Positions 1 through 12,015 of a DNA stretch of 64,000 bases are shown here, in pieces. The stretch is from positions 54,248,501-54,312,500 of the forward strand of contig NW_026947496.1 in the NCBI RefSeq assembly GCF_034190915.1, read 5' to 3'. The notes below the pieces were generated by a model. That model worked only from the letters and a program-made list of their open reading frames with translations, had not been told where the DNA came from and made no database searches. The stretch comes from Cavia porcellus. Taxonomy: Eukaryota; Chordata; Mammalia; Rodentia; Caviidae. Both the position numbers and the translations under genes were made by a program. The first letter of the stretch is position 1, and every line of letters begins with the position of its first letter.

Positions 1-1484
1 CAGATCAGTCCCTTTATAAAAGGATTGTGAAAGCCCAATGAAATGCAACTCAAATGTGCTCAATGTTAAGCATGTGGCTAGAGCACATAAAAGCAAAGAT
101 AAACCTCAACATGCACTACTTATTCTCAGAAAGCTTGTGAAAGAAGATAAAGAGATCCAGAATAAAAGACATCTTAAACAATTTTTATATGTGTTTTAAA
201 TGAGGAAGTTTCATTTAAATGGAGTTTTTTTAATACCTCCAATAATCCTTTCATTGAAACAAAAAGATGCAACACATAGCCAATTAAACACAATTTAACC
301 TGCTGAGCAACACAATAATTAAAATACTAGGAGTTTAGAAACGGTCTGATAAGCTGGCAAAAGGGAGAGTGGTGGAGAAATGCCTTCTATACTATCAACA
401 CCAGGCCCAACAGCTCAAGTGGTCATCTAATATTTTAAAAACAAAAACTTGTCTAGAGCATGTCAGAACACAAAGAATGGCAAATTGAGTCTCATTTGAT
501 GTAACTGTCAAATCACCCAGTCATCAACAAATGGGAGGCAGGATCCTCACCAGAAGGACTGTCAAAGACCCAAATAAAAACATAAGCAAAAAATAAGTAC
601 TAATTCCAGGCTACTTTTGGGTTGGTAACTCTATAGGTAAAACAAAAGCCTTCAAAGGGTACAGTGTTTCAAGAAAAAAAGAATTATTCCTATCTCATGT
701 ACAGAGGGTGTACAACCTCATGCAGGCAGGTGGTCAAACACCTTTCTGTGGCAGGAGGCTAGAAAGATGTGTGCCACTGTGAGGCCTCAAAAATTAAACA
801 CCTTTGAGAACCCCAAAGGTGAATAGATATCCATAACAACTACCCTGCGTCTTTGGAAATAATCTCATCAAAAGTAACTCTAAAGGGAACGCAAAAAGCT
901 CACAGAAAATCAAAATTAGGCTCAAGACTCACAGCAAAGGGGCAAATGTAAAGGTAATTAATTATTCTATTGTACCGAAGTTTATATGCATAAGTTAGAT
1001 ACAATTGCAATGATACTTTATTTTTAATAACATGGCAGACTCAAAGAACCAGCAAGTCAAAATAGGGACAATTCAGAGCAGGCACAATACTAGGTGAGAT
1101 TTTAGACATATGTTTATTCTCTCTGGCATAAATGATGAGGTTCAGGCTTACTGACCCAAACGAGGCTCAAGTTATATTTTAATACCTGAGAGGGCTGAAC
1201 CTCAAGGGCTGAGGCACACATTTCTGAATGTGGACACTGCCTTGGTCAGGCTCTGTCATTCTTTGATGGTCACAGCGAGACAGTGCTTGCCTCCCTCCCA
1301 AGGCTACTGCAGTGAAATGTGATTGTCTGATAGCTTTTCAATTGCTTAGAAAATCCACTGGTATTCCCAGAAAATGGAAATGTATTCCACAGACTAGCCT
1401 GGTTCCTTTCTTTCCCTTCCCCTACCCCAATGGGTAAAATGAACAAACTTCAAAACAAATTTGAAGATCACTCTTAGTACTTAC
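1..1484. other. Unique AT-rich non-coding stretch
   Basis: I see no gene, SINE or simple repeat of note here. If the exon-like segment that follows is real, this stretch is the intron downstream of it on the minus strand. Confidence 0.5.
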
Positions 1485-1677
1485 AAAAACCCACTCTGCT
1501 TTCTTGCATCTTCAGGAAAAATCAGAAAATCTAACAATATGGCCTCAAGTCCTGAGGATAACTGGCTGGAGCAGAGCAGTGGTGATTCCCTTTCAATACT
1601 GCCTGTGCTGGGCTCTAGACTTCCCAATAATCCTTCTTTAACAATACTTCTTTCAATTTTCACTTTTTTCAAGGCCC
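1485..1677 (-). CDS. Candidate internal coding exon, unknown gene (193 nt)
   Basis: Seen: on the minus strand the segment is open throughout in one frame, about 63 residues. It ends at a strong 5' splice-site match (exon end TTTTT followed by GTAAGTACT, GT at 1484-1483). Its upstream edge is a CAG (1680-1678) after TGTATTC, a 3' splice site with a poor pyrimidine tract. The peptide begins ALKKVKIERSIVKEG and contains LSSGLEAILLDFLIF, which could form an amphipathic helix; no domain is recognisable. Entry phase is 1 (two bases complete a codon) and exit leaves two bases. A candidate exon at 36047-36102 on the same strand ends in the matching phase. Against: open frames of about 60 codons are common by chance in this window and the acceptor is weak. 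I do not recognise the protein. It could be a decoy exon or a relic. Confidence 0.3.
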
Positions 1678-3128
1678 CTGGAATACAGGTTTCCTCAGGT
1701 CACTTCTAGAACCAAAATGTCAACATCTTATCACACTCAAGTGTTGGTTGAACATGAGTGAATATTGCCACTATGCTTGATTTTAATTTCCCAAGGAAGG
1801 GAACTAAGGACATAGACGGCTTCATAATAAATGCCAAATCCAGTCAAATAGACACCAAGAAAAAAGCAAGGTTCCTATCCCATTTCATGTTTATCAGGCA
1901 AGAGAGTTACTGCTTCAAATATGAATTATGAGAGTACATTTTTCAAGCTGAACGACCTGGGTCAACGGATATTCTGAAAACTAGTTACCCTGGTTATCTT
2001 AATAGCCAAAGCAGATTCCCAGTGTGATGCAGGCAGTCCTACTGGCTTGATCATAGGGTAGGTTGCAGGAGGATTTCAACATGACAGCAAAGAATGTCTG
2101 AGGCTGTATGTCTCAAAAATTAAAATACCCTTGGACCTCCCAAATTGATATCCATTTCATTTTAGTTTAAACTCTTTTTAAAAAAATGAAACCACCTCCC
2201 ACACCATACACCTAGAGAACTTGTCCAAAGTCACTGCTATAATCGTATCATCTTGGGGATCTAGAAGCCTATTCTCACTTGTGACATTACAGCTTAACTG
2301 TAAATGCAGTGGCCTACCTCTTAAAGGTAAGGCCACTGACTGTAGCCCTCTGTCAAAGAGCCCAAGTGTAAAAGGAACTCACAAATGTGCACTAGACTAA
2401 CATCTTACCGGTCTCTGCCTTCCAAGAATGAAAGCAAACAATCTTTAAGGAAAGACTCTTTTCATTCTCGTTCATGCAAAGTGACAATATCCTAAAAATC
2501 TCACTATAAATCAGACATCTGTGCTTATAGACAATGAACAAATCCAGCTTGAAGAGCCTGTAACCTCTGAAAGAGAGCTGACGTGACTTCGATTATGACC
2601 ATCAAATTATCTCTCTAGCCACCAAATTCTTGACAAAGCAAATGCCCTAAAGTAGGAAAGTCCTGCGCTGGACTGGAGGGCGTGTGTTACCTCTCTACTC
2701 TACTGCCTCTGCAAGATGTCCCTCTCCAGCAACCTGGAGTTCACAAGGTCATATGCTCTGTTTTGTTAGAACACATGCTTCTGAGGAGTCTAGGAGGTCC
2801 CCGCATCCAGCTTAGAAAGCCACACTCCTATAGAACATTCAGAGCTATGGCCACTGGGGATAATTTGGAATCCTTGTATCTCCACATACATGAGCTACAC
2901 CATTGGTATTTTCACTGTGAAAATGCTCCTCAGTGCTCACAGACACACTGACATTGAAGCAGGCACTGAGACAGAGGGGGACACAGGTGTTCAAAAAAAA
3001 AAAAAAAAAACCACAGAGACAAAAGCACCAGAAGAGTTGCTTTATAATTTTTTTAAGACAGTAATATAAACAACTTAACCCTGATGCTTCAAGCCTGGAA
3101 CAATGTTCTGCTTAAAGATGTATGGCCT
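1678..3128. other. Unique non-coding stretch
   Basis: No supported gene. It contains an 18-base A tract at 2993-3010. The open frame near 2682-2951 shows no codon or splice support. Confidence 0.45.
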
Positions 3129-3308
3129 GAGCCAGATGGGACAGCACAGGCCTGTAATCCTAGCACTCTGGGAAGCTGAACCAGGAGGATCCAAGTACAA
3201 GCACAGTATCGACCATTTAGCAAGGCCCTGTCTCAAAATAAAAATTCTTGCCAAAGGCTGGGGATATAGTTTAATGTGAAGGTCCTGGATTCAATCTGTG
3301 GGAGACAC
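3129..3308 (+). repeat. B1-ID composite SINE, old copy
   Basis: The left part (about 3129-3240) reads as a diverged B1: GCCTGTAATCCTAGCACT, GGAAGCTGA, then CCCTGTCTCAAAATAAAA. The right part (about 3256-3308) is ID-like, with GGCTGGGGATATAG and a B-box-like GGATTCAATC. The order 7SL-derived then tRNA-derived is the B1-dID arrangement. Divergence is high, so it is an old insertion. Confidence 0.65.
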
Positions 3309-3329
3309 GAGGACAAGATAGAGAGAAGC

Positions 3330-3362
3330 AGCAGGCAGGCAGGCTGGCTGACAGACAGACAG
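3330..3362. repeat. (GGCA)n/(CAGA)n low-complexity run
   Basis: Short GGCAGGCAGG followed by GACAGACAGACAG, directly 3' of the SINE at 3129-3308 and possibly grown from its tail. Confidence 0.6.
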
Positions 3363-3539
3363 CCTGGTCCTGAATCTCCTGAATGTGAGACTAAGGCTGC
3401 AATCTTCATGCACACCAAGGCATGAGGGAGGTTGCTCTAGAAGGTTTTGATGCGGCTGCTTTTGACAGTGGCACAGTTAAGGATGATCCCTACCTTCAAG
3501 TATATACATAAAGGTCTGTAGGATGTCTAAGTAGAATCA

Positions 3540-3690
3540 GCAGAAGGGTTTGTTAGAAAAATATAAATTTCCGGGTCCCATCTCAGACTCACTGACACAG
3601 AATCGCCAGCATCCAGAGTCAATTTGAAAGTCAGAGAGCACCTTCAAATGGGCATGTGCTCCATGCTGTATTGACAGGCTGGTTTCAAAG
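3540..3690 (+). repeat. MER5A-like hAT DNA-transposon relic
   Basis: The run TTTGTTAGAAAAATATAAATTTCC...GGTCCCATCTCAGACTCACTGACACAGAATC follows the middle of the non-autonomous MER5A consensus (TTAGAAATGCAGATTC...GGCCCCACCCAGACCTACTGAATCAGAATC) in the same order. Termini are not clear. Assignment is by eye. Confidence 0.35.
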
Positions 3691-4493
3691 TACTGCAAAC
3701 TGATCAACATCCCTAACTGTATCATTTTCAAACACTTTAAAAAGCATGGTATAGCTCTGTACATGCTCCCCAAAATGAATGGGGCAGGAAGCAGTTTGGA
3801 GCTTCTTATGAATAACATATATCTCTTTACAAATACTCAATTTTTTAAGAGGAAATATGTGCATTCTCAGTAACACATGCTCTCAGTGCTAAGCTCTTCA
3901 CAGAAAATGACAAGCAGACGTGGAAATGTCTGCCCAAGCACACATTCCCCCTCCCCGCCTACCGTCTGAAACAGGAGGCACACATCCGAAAGCGCACCCT
4001 TATGTACAGACCCTTTCACGCAAACCTGGACCTGCTAAAGGAGGAAAGAACACCCCTCCAATCTGCTATTTACTTTGTCTGGGGCCAAAGCAACTAATTT
4101 AACAAGCGGCAATAAATAATCTGTTATAGGTTAGCTTTTGGTCATTAAACACCCTTCCCTTTTAATTAAAGAAAACTTGAAAACTAGCTCTCAAAGGGGT
4201 CCTAAATAAGTCTCTTTAATATTCAAGACAACACCGCTTTTGATAAAATCTGGATAAAATGAATGATGAAAACTCTTAAATGTTGGATGGGATGGTATTT
4301 CAAAGACTGAACTAATTGCAAAGTGAGAGAGAAACAGGATGCATTTGCTTCTGGGTATCTGTCTACTTTCATTTTTTTAAAGGTCCAAGTTTTGATTCTG
4401 GAGTAGCAGCCCAAAAGTTCTCTGTTCATATAAAAAGTCAAAATATTTTAAAGGATTGTACTTCCCAGTTTCAATTTCTCTGATGCAAGTTAC

Positions 4494-4496
<3 letters not shown>

Positions 4497-4534
<38 letters not shown>
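4497..4534. repeat. (A)38 homopolymer
   Basis: An uninterrupted A run preceded by TGCAAGTTACCTT. No recognisable retroelement body lies directly 5' of it, so it is either a tail whose element has decayed or a slippage-grown tract. Confidence 0.85.
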
Positions 4535-4535
<1 letters not shown>

Positions 4536-5782
4536 AGAAAGCGCTATTAGTTAAGTTGAGCACAAGGCAGGAACAACTTGCAAACTGATGCTTTATCAGC
4601 CACTGCAGACGTGGCGGAATATGTGAGAATGGTTTAATGCACACCATCGTTTAACTTTTCAGTTCAAAGTGTTCTTTTTCATTCAATTAAGTGATTAAAA
4701 CATGACTATAATTTGACTACATTAATAACACAATGAAGCAAGCATTCAGGTAAAGTAACTTGGACAGACGAAAGGTTTCCAAACAGCACAGCCAAAGAGT
4801 CATGCCAAGCTGAGGGAAAGCAGTTGTGCAAAGAACAACAGTTATTCTTGCTTTGATTATTAAAGTATTTGGGGGAGGGAGCAACGGTCCTTCCCTAGCA
4901 AAGACATATGCATCCTGCAATACCAAATCCACAAACAGGCCAGGCTTGCTTTACAACAAAGCATGTGGGCAGGAGGCACAACAGAAAAAGAGAAAGAGGA
5001 GACACACTTTGCAAAAGTCTGGCAAAACAGGAAATTTGAGGAAACTATTTCTGAAATGTAAATAAGGTTTCCTGTTACTTTCACTATTGCAGAAGCAAAG
5101 ACACTACATTTAATGGAAGGTGCTGGGTTTTCTGCTAAATCTCTAATATTTCAACATGTCAGAGCTGGCTCCCAATGTACTGAGCAACTATTTTATGTAT
5201 GAGTTGTGAACATCTGACTATCGACCAAAGTTCAGTGCTCTCCTTAGCCTTCTACGCACCCCTCAAAGGCTGTGCAAATCCAACTTCTGCTTCTGGACTC
5301 AGGACAATATCTTTGAGTCTTTTAGCATTGCTTCTTTTCTGGAAGATGGGGATGGGCGCAGTTCCTACTCACTGAGGTAGTATGAGATACCTAAATTACA
5401 AAGTGACCAAAACATAGCAAGTGCTAAGCACGCCAGGGAGTTTTCTTATTAACAACAGTGCAATCCTACTCCCAAATCAACCCACAGAATATAAGAGAGT
5501 CTTTTTGTTTTTGTGTATGATAAATCTGTGTCAACTAATATTGGTGGTTTTGTTTACAACTTTAAAAAAAAAAAAATACGTTTTGCTCAAGAAAGTACCC
5601 CGTATGAGAAGGATTGCCCTGGCAACTTAGCTCAGAGATGTGCCATTTACCCCCCAAAGAAAGTGGGTGGAACATGCAGGCCTGGGCTCTCGGGGAAGAA
5701 CAGGAAGATTGGGCACTGGACAGTGAGGACAGAATCCTGGGCCACAGAAAGCAGTTTACTCAGTCACACAGCTCTGCCACGT

Positions 5783-5837
5783 TGAGAGAGTGAGAGAGGG
5801 AGGGAGGGAAGGAGGGGAAACAGAGAGACAAAAAAGG
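5783..5837. repeat. Purine-rich (GA/GGGA)n low complexity
   Basis: GAGAGAGTGAGAGAGGGAGG and following bases are almost only G and A, typical of slippage-prone DNA. Confidence 0.6.
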
Positions 5838-8519
5838 CATCCACAAATCCATAGAAATCAGAGGAAAAGTTATATTACCTGTACTATTGCCTATTATACT
5901 ATAAAATTCATTTTACAATGTTTAAATCCAATAAAATAAGTCAAAATGCCAACCTAATATATTTCTACATACTGCATTCAAGCACTGTACACATACAATT
6001 TTAGGACATCTCTGTAATTTATGATTTTGCTATATTTGAATTTTATTATCAATTAACGTGGCTCTCTTTTCACCCAAAATCAAACATACTCTCCATGACT
6101 GCTGAGTACATACATCAAATGTCCTCAGAAACCACAGCAGAGCTGGAGGTCCTGTTGAGGGGAGTGATTCATATCTCCATCTCTTCCCCTACAAAGTGAA
6201 AGCAACAACTTTATCAGAGTGGAAGACCCAAGTCGTGTGTGTTAAATAACAAGGGAGCACTAATTCAGAATTACAGGGCTTTTGCTGGGCCTGTTTCACG
6301 TGCATCTCTTCAGAGCATTATTTTAGTGTACTCTCTGTCTACATTTCAGTAAATGAGCTCTCCCGTGCACATGAATAGTAGGGGAAATGGTTCAATCACT
6401 GAGTAAAGTAAAAATACACAGTTTGTCTGACATGCTCCGTCAAATCAATCGGAAGGTATGCCTGGGAAATGCATTTCTACCGATGGTGACTGGTAGGTTT
6501 GCATGCCACCAAGTCTTATTCACTCCTATTTTCTGCTTTTCAGGGAACACCTTGCTTCCCAGGCCCTGACTCGGAGCTCAGGAGAGGGATTTCGGTGTCA
6601 TGGGTTTCCTCGCAGCACAACCCAACCCAACCGGCCACCACTCCAGCATCATGCACCAATTCAGGGAAGGAGTGTTCAGCCCTTTCTTTTCTATTTTCAT
6701 AATTTTAGAGAGGCACAACAGTTCCAGCAACCTGCTCCCCTACCAGTTAGATATTTACACTAAACCTTCACTAAAGGGCTCGCTACTACCATGCTATCTC
6801 ACTGATACAAGATTACTTCGCTTTTGAACCCCGTCAAGCTATATAATACACCAATACTCAAAAACACTGCCCCTTGAGAAAGATGTAGCTCAGATTATTT
6901 TCATGTGCTTATCTGAGCGGAATGCCAACATTTTCTGTTTAATGCAATGCAAATCTCTAAAGAAAAAAAAAAGAGTTTATGAAGAAAGCAAGCAGGGAGA
7001 TATCCTCCCAAGGTACATGTGTTCTCATACACAGTGCTCACAGATACATGTCAAGCAATAAAGAATCACCTTGGCTCAGAAATTTAAATATTTTCAGTCT
7101 CTCAGGGTGCAAATCCCATTTTCAAAAGTCCAAACAAACATCAGATCAGATGAAGTATTTTTAAAAATATTTGTAAAATCGTAATATCACAGCTCATGAC
7201 AAGGTTAGAATAGTCTGCCTTTTTGTTCTGATTTGCAAAATAGGTATGTGGAGAAAGTAACAGAACATAGCATTTACCTATCCATTTAGCAAATAATATG
7301 GAATACCTACCTATTCTACATCTTTATTCAAATGAAAATACTTTCCCTAGCATTTATTTCTTTAGCTGGTAGAAACCCCACCCAGAAAGGAACACAAGCG
7401 TAAAGCAATCTCTTGCAATGGACCATTTTACTTATTCTGCAATTTCGTACCCAAATTACACAGGTATAATTATTTTGACACTATAATGAAAAGAAAATGG
7501 GATTTGGGCACCGAAGGTTTATCTAATAACACTATTTCTTGCCAGACTTCACAGCAGTGACAGTCACAAAGAACCTTGTCCATTCCAATAGGAAATATTT
7601 GATTTTACTGTAGGAACATTATTTATTTTCACCAAGTTGCTATTATCAGAAAGGATATGATAGCTGAATAATAAAAATGAAATCAAGAAATTCTGGTGTT
7701 TCAAGGCTTTATTTTTTTCTGCTCTCACTTTTGACATTTTCTTCCCCTGGAGAGACAAGATAAAGTGCTGTCATAAATGGGTGACTTTTCTTGTCAAATG
7801 ACAGATTTGATTCTCCATGGCAACCACAAATCAAGGTGCTAGTAGGAATTAAAGCTTCTCTTAAAAGGCGTCTTTATGCTTATAAAATGAATTTAAATTA
7901 AATGGGTATTAGGTACAGTCTTTACCTCAATTTATTTACTGACTGAAGAGCTCTGTATTGCAAGGAGCACATTTGCATTTTTAAGGAAAGATAACATATT
8001 GTCCTGACAGATGTATAAACAAAGCGAGTAACAAGGTCACACCTCATATACTAGTTTAAAGACCCAAAACCAGTATACAGATGGACACCTAGCAGTTAAA
8101 AAGTATTTAAATACTGAACAAGGTATAAAAACTCTCTTCAGGGAAGGCTGAGGGGATCGTTCTAGTCCTTTGCCACAAACAGGTTTTTGTCTATTGCCAG
8201 TTAATAAAGATTTGTGTAACTGTCACGAACACGTTGTCAAAAGGCAATCTTACTCATCTTGTATCCTCCATATAACACAGATTTTATTTTTAAATATCAG
8301 CAAGTAAATACTCCACTGAAAATGAAATTATTTTAGCTTCAAATTCAAGTATTACTAAAATGAAACATTTGTTTTTTAATGTTCTTAAGAAAGGCAAAAC
8401 ATACACATAAAGACCATACCCTGAGTTCAGAAGAATCAGGTAAGTAATCAGTATATTAAACTGATTTCAATTTCATAAGAAACAAAAGCTGATTAGCTTC
8501 ATTTGTCACAGCCTTCTTG

Positions 8520-8628
8520 GCCAAAAAACTTTTTTTTTTCCGTACCGGGGATCGAACTCACGACCGCCTGCTTGCAAGGCAGGTACTTATGCCGCTGAGC
8601 TAAATCCCCAGCCCCAGCCAAAAAACTT
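8520..8628 (-). repeat. ID SINE (tRNA-Ala-derived), with target-site duplication
   Basis: On the minus strand this reads GGGGCTGGGGATTTAGCTCA (A box), GCGGCATAAG, then GTTCGATCCCCGGTACGG (B box) and an A-rich tail. A perfect 12-bp duplication GCCAAAAAACTT flanks it (8520-8531 and 8617-8628). That is the hallmark of LINE-machinery retroposition and marks a fairly recent insertion. Confidence 0.92.
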
Positions 8629-8734
8629 AAGAAGCAAGGTAACATGCTCTTGGCTCGTAAAATAATAAATCAAGTTCAATCTTTTTGATACTAGCAAACC
8701 ATTTAGTTAGTTCATAGAGAACTCAGAGTTTTAA

Positions 8735-8888
8735 GATCACAAATACTTAGGGGCTGGGGATTTAGCTCAGCAGCATAAGCGCCTGCCTTGTAAGCAAAGC
8801 AGGCAGTCGTGAGTTTGATCCCCGATACCGATAAAAAGGAAAAAGACCAAAAAAAAAAAAAAAAGAGAGAGAGAGATCACAAATACTT
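8735..8888 (+). repeat. ID SINE with unique tail and 14-bp target-site duplication
   Basis: The body begins GGGGCTGGGGATTTAGCTCAG at 8750 and has a B-box-like GAGTTTGATCCCC. Past the tRNA-like part is a non-A tail, CCGATAAAAAGGAAAAAGACC, before the A run; the copy at 44080 shares it. The duplication GATCACAAATACTT flanks the element (8735-8748, 8875-8888). A small insertion lies in the anticodon-arm region (TTGTAAGCAAAGCAGG). Confidence 0.92.
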
Positions 8889-9010
8889 TATTTATTTTAT
8901 TTTATTTTATTTTATTTTATTTATTTATTTTTTTTGCAGTACCGGAGATTGAACGCATGACCTCGCACTTGCCAGGCAGGCACTTATGCCGCTGAGCTAA
9001 ATCCCAGCCC
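8889..9010 (-). repeat. ID SINE with (TTTTA)n tail, inserted beside the preceding ID
   Basis: On the minus strand it reads GGGCTGGGATTTAGCTCAGC, then GTTCAATCTCCGGTACTGC, then a tail grown into (TAAAA)n (plus strand TTTAT repeats at 8889-8930). The left flank CACAAATACTTTA (8878-8890) recurs at 9011 as CACAAATAATACTTTA, a target duplication with a 2-bp difference. The left copy overlaps the right-hand duplication of the plus-strand ID ending at 8888. Confidence 0.85.
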
Positions 9011-9012
9011 CA

Positions 9013-11877
9013 CAAATAATACTTTAAAAGTTGAAATTCAATTAATTTTGGAAGTCTACCACTGTAGAGGCAATAGTAGCCTGTCTGAAACATATATAGT
9101 CAACAATGAAGTCATTTCAATAGATACATTTAACCTAACGTAAAGATTGAGAAAATAAAAGTTTTACACTGTACACTCATCCGTAGTTGGAAGAATCCAT
9201 CATTCTAAATGACACCCGTGTAAGCTGAATCAAATTTGATTTTACACCATCTCTAGTTAAAAGAATGATACGGAGAATGAAATCAAACTCCCTTCCAACA
9301 GTCCCCGATCATAGTGCTTCTGACAGCAGGAGTAGCTCTAATGGGGTGGGAGGGGGGGGGGTTGAGTTGCTGTTATGACTACAACAAAGACAAACAAAAT
9401 AGCTTCCTCCAGGAGCCTGGACTTTGAACCTAAATGCTTGAAAGTTGTTCTTTTCTGAGGGTGTAGGGGGCAGGTTACTTTTATCTTGAACAGAGTTTAA
9501 TCAGTACTAGCTATACTCAAATGGTGCCTAAAAGTTATAAATCTCTTTGGAACTTTGTGTACAAAGCATATTTTATGGTGGTGTGAGTCATACAGAACTC
9601 TCTATTTCAGTCACAATGGCTTTTGTTTCGTATTAGAATAAAGTGGGCTGATGGATCTTATTCTCATTCCGTGTAAAAAGTCAGACTAACTTCACATCTA
9701 AAAACACAGGTCGCTGAGTTACAGGGAAACCAGGGCTTGTGTGGACTACATACCACATGGCAGATGCAGGGTAGGTAATGCAAGGATCTCACACTACATT
9801 TATAAATACTGACCACAGGACCCTGGCATCACCATGTCACAGAAATTCCTCCACACCATACAGCAGAGTGACAAACCGAGCTGTGTCCCTTCTCAAAGTA
9901 GTCAGTCCTCCTTTTCAGCTGTAATGGGGCATCAAGACCCCCTGAATGTTAACAAGGCTATGCTGTACACCTGGACTCTGTGCCTGGAGCCAAGTGTCTG
10001 CTTCAACAGTTTGCCAGGAGGGATGAGAAATCAAGGCAGAGGCCCCACAGGACTATATGTCAACACTCACTGCATAAAATCAGGAACACTTTGCTAATGC
10101 ACTACTGGATAAAGCAACTTGCTCATGAAAGTAAGACTGGTCAGGACAGAAAAATGGGAATGTTATTTGCCTGGAAACGAACTATTTACCATTCTGTTTG
10201 AAAGGGCGGATAGGAGAAGAATGTGTAAACCTATTTCAGTCGAGCAGCTGGCATCTGGTTACTCTGTTTGGATGTTCATGTCACAGAATCAGCTCAAGAA
10301 TGTCTTGAGAAAAATAAAATACGGTGCACTTCAAACAACACCTTCCACCTGCCTTCCGGAGTGCTCTGGGCTTTCCTGAGGTGCGCACAAGCCTCCCAAG
10401 GTCACATTTTCGCGACAGGCTGGCTACACAGGAAAACCCTGCTGCAGGAGGCTGCAGTCACTGCCTGACTTTCTAAAACAGAATATAATCCGTGAGAACT
10501 CACTTGTGCAAAGTTGAAATTTCACCAAGTGTCTTCGGCCAAATCCTCCACGGGATTTTAAAATCGGCTAAGATGTGAGAAAGAGGGAAATCATCTCAGC
10601 TGCGTTAGAATCTGGCCTTCCCTCAGAATGAATTCCATTTAGTTCCGTCGTATTCCACAGTCAAGCGGTGAAGGAAAAGTCAGACCGTCACCACCTCCAA
10701 CATGTGTTTTATCTGAAGACGATGCCGCTTTGTCTGGTCCATGTTAAGGACCCCACATGTGTACCACTGACTTGAGCCCAGCAATCTGGTCACACTAAGT
10801 CGCCTCCTCAGTCCAACACTCTACCACCTCCCAGAGCCATTCATAAGCCCACCCTCTGACCCCCAAACCAGTCAGAGGTACCTGCCTTGGAGTCCAGCAT
10901 CTGATTAACCCCAAGCTACCTCTCCTCCCTCAGTGACACAGTCACTCTGGGCCTTCACAACTCACTAAGGCAGGCAGCCTGTGACAAGAGACATCTCACA
11001 TCTAACAAGGGACCTCAGGTCCAGGTATCCCAGCACCTAGCTCAGAAACGGCTGGCCTGGGGACACAAGTGATGCTAGGAGCCATGTGGGACAGGAATGG
11101 TGACATTACGCTCCTCTGGGCTGGGATCCTTTCCCAAGAGAACTGCGTCTGTTGACCCTCATTCACAGGGCCGTGGTATTTGCAGTTAGAGCCTACAACA
11201 GGCCCTCCAGGGGCACAGACGGAGTAAAAGTGAAAGCAGGGAACATTGGTGAAACGGAGTTCGCGGTGACAAGCTTTAGAGATGGCATCAAGCACCTACT
11301 TCTGCAAAGCTGGAGCACTCAGTTCACCAATCTGTGAATAGGGTGCCTTGTGGAAGGAACCGAGGTAACTGCTTATGAGTCTACAAGCTGAGGTGAGCCT
11401 GGGGATGCTTGGGGATGCCCTGTTCATTTCAGCGTGGAGCTCAAGGCTGAGTGCCAAGGTCAGCAGCTTTCAAAGAGGGGAGGCCTCAACCACCACCCCG
11501 CCAAGAGGCTCCTCTCAGTCGGACTGCTCCTCCAGGTGGGGCAAAGGTGAACTGGAGGCCAAGTTACTACCCAGCCTCTTCGGGGAATGGGCTACAACCA
11601 GGCTGGCTTGGGATCCTGGAAGCTGGGAAATTAAGAAGCCAAACAACGCCACACCCTCCACACCTGGTTCTTCCAAAACAGCCCTGCTCCATGTGCAGTG
11701 CCAGGATCAGCTTCCATTCTGGGCTTCCCCCAGTCCCCAGGTAGAGTGGGGGCAGGGCATGCACTGGCCTCTCACCTCTGTTTTGCAGTGACTCCTTGGA
11801 GAAGCCCCAACCCCTGACTGTGCTTCACACCAAGCAGGGGACTCAGGAAGCCCAGTCTCCTGCTGCCCCTCTCTTAC
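9013..11877. other. Unique non-coding stretch
   Basis: No supported gene. There is a G run at 9352-9361. From about 10.7 kb the sequence becomes more GC-rich, which explains the longer chance open frames between 11.0 and 11.8 kb. Confidence 0.45.
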
Positions 11878-12015
11878 ATAATCTCTGAGGAGTCATTGTA
11901 CATAGAAACCTTAATTTCCTCATCTGTACAATGGGTAACAGTGCTCATGTGGTTTTGCACTGTGTGGTCCACTGAGTTATCAAGGGTAAGTACCTAGCAC
12001 AGGGCATGGCTGGAC
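11878..12015 (+). repeat. MIR relic
   Basis: AATTTCCTCATCTGTACAAT followed by GGGTAACAGTGCTC and, further on, AGTACCTAGCACAGGGCATGGC match the core and 3' part of MIR (tRNA-derived mammalian-wide SINE) in plus orientation. Confidence 0.5.

Larger units (their letters stand above)
3700..8519. other. Mostly unique non-coding stretch
   Basis: No supported gene. It holds a 38-base A tract (4497-4534) and a purine-rich patch (5783-5837). At 7811-7824 the sequence TTCTCCATGGCAAC matches the right half of an RFX X-box. I did not recognise any SINE here. Confidence 0.45.

Noticed and set aside
4497..4534. Processed pseudogene ending in this poly(A)
   Set aside because: No gene-like sequence or target-site duplication is visible upstream of the A run.
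8878..9025. CRISPR-like or tandem array from the closely spaced repeats
   Set aside because: The repeats are individual ID SINEs with their own flanks; no regular spacing.
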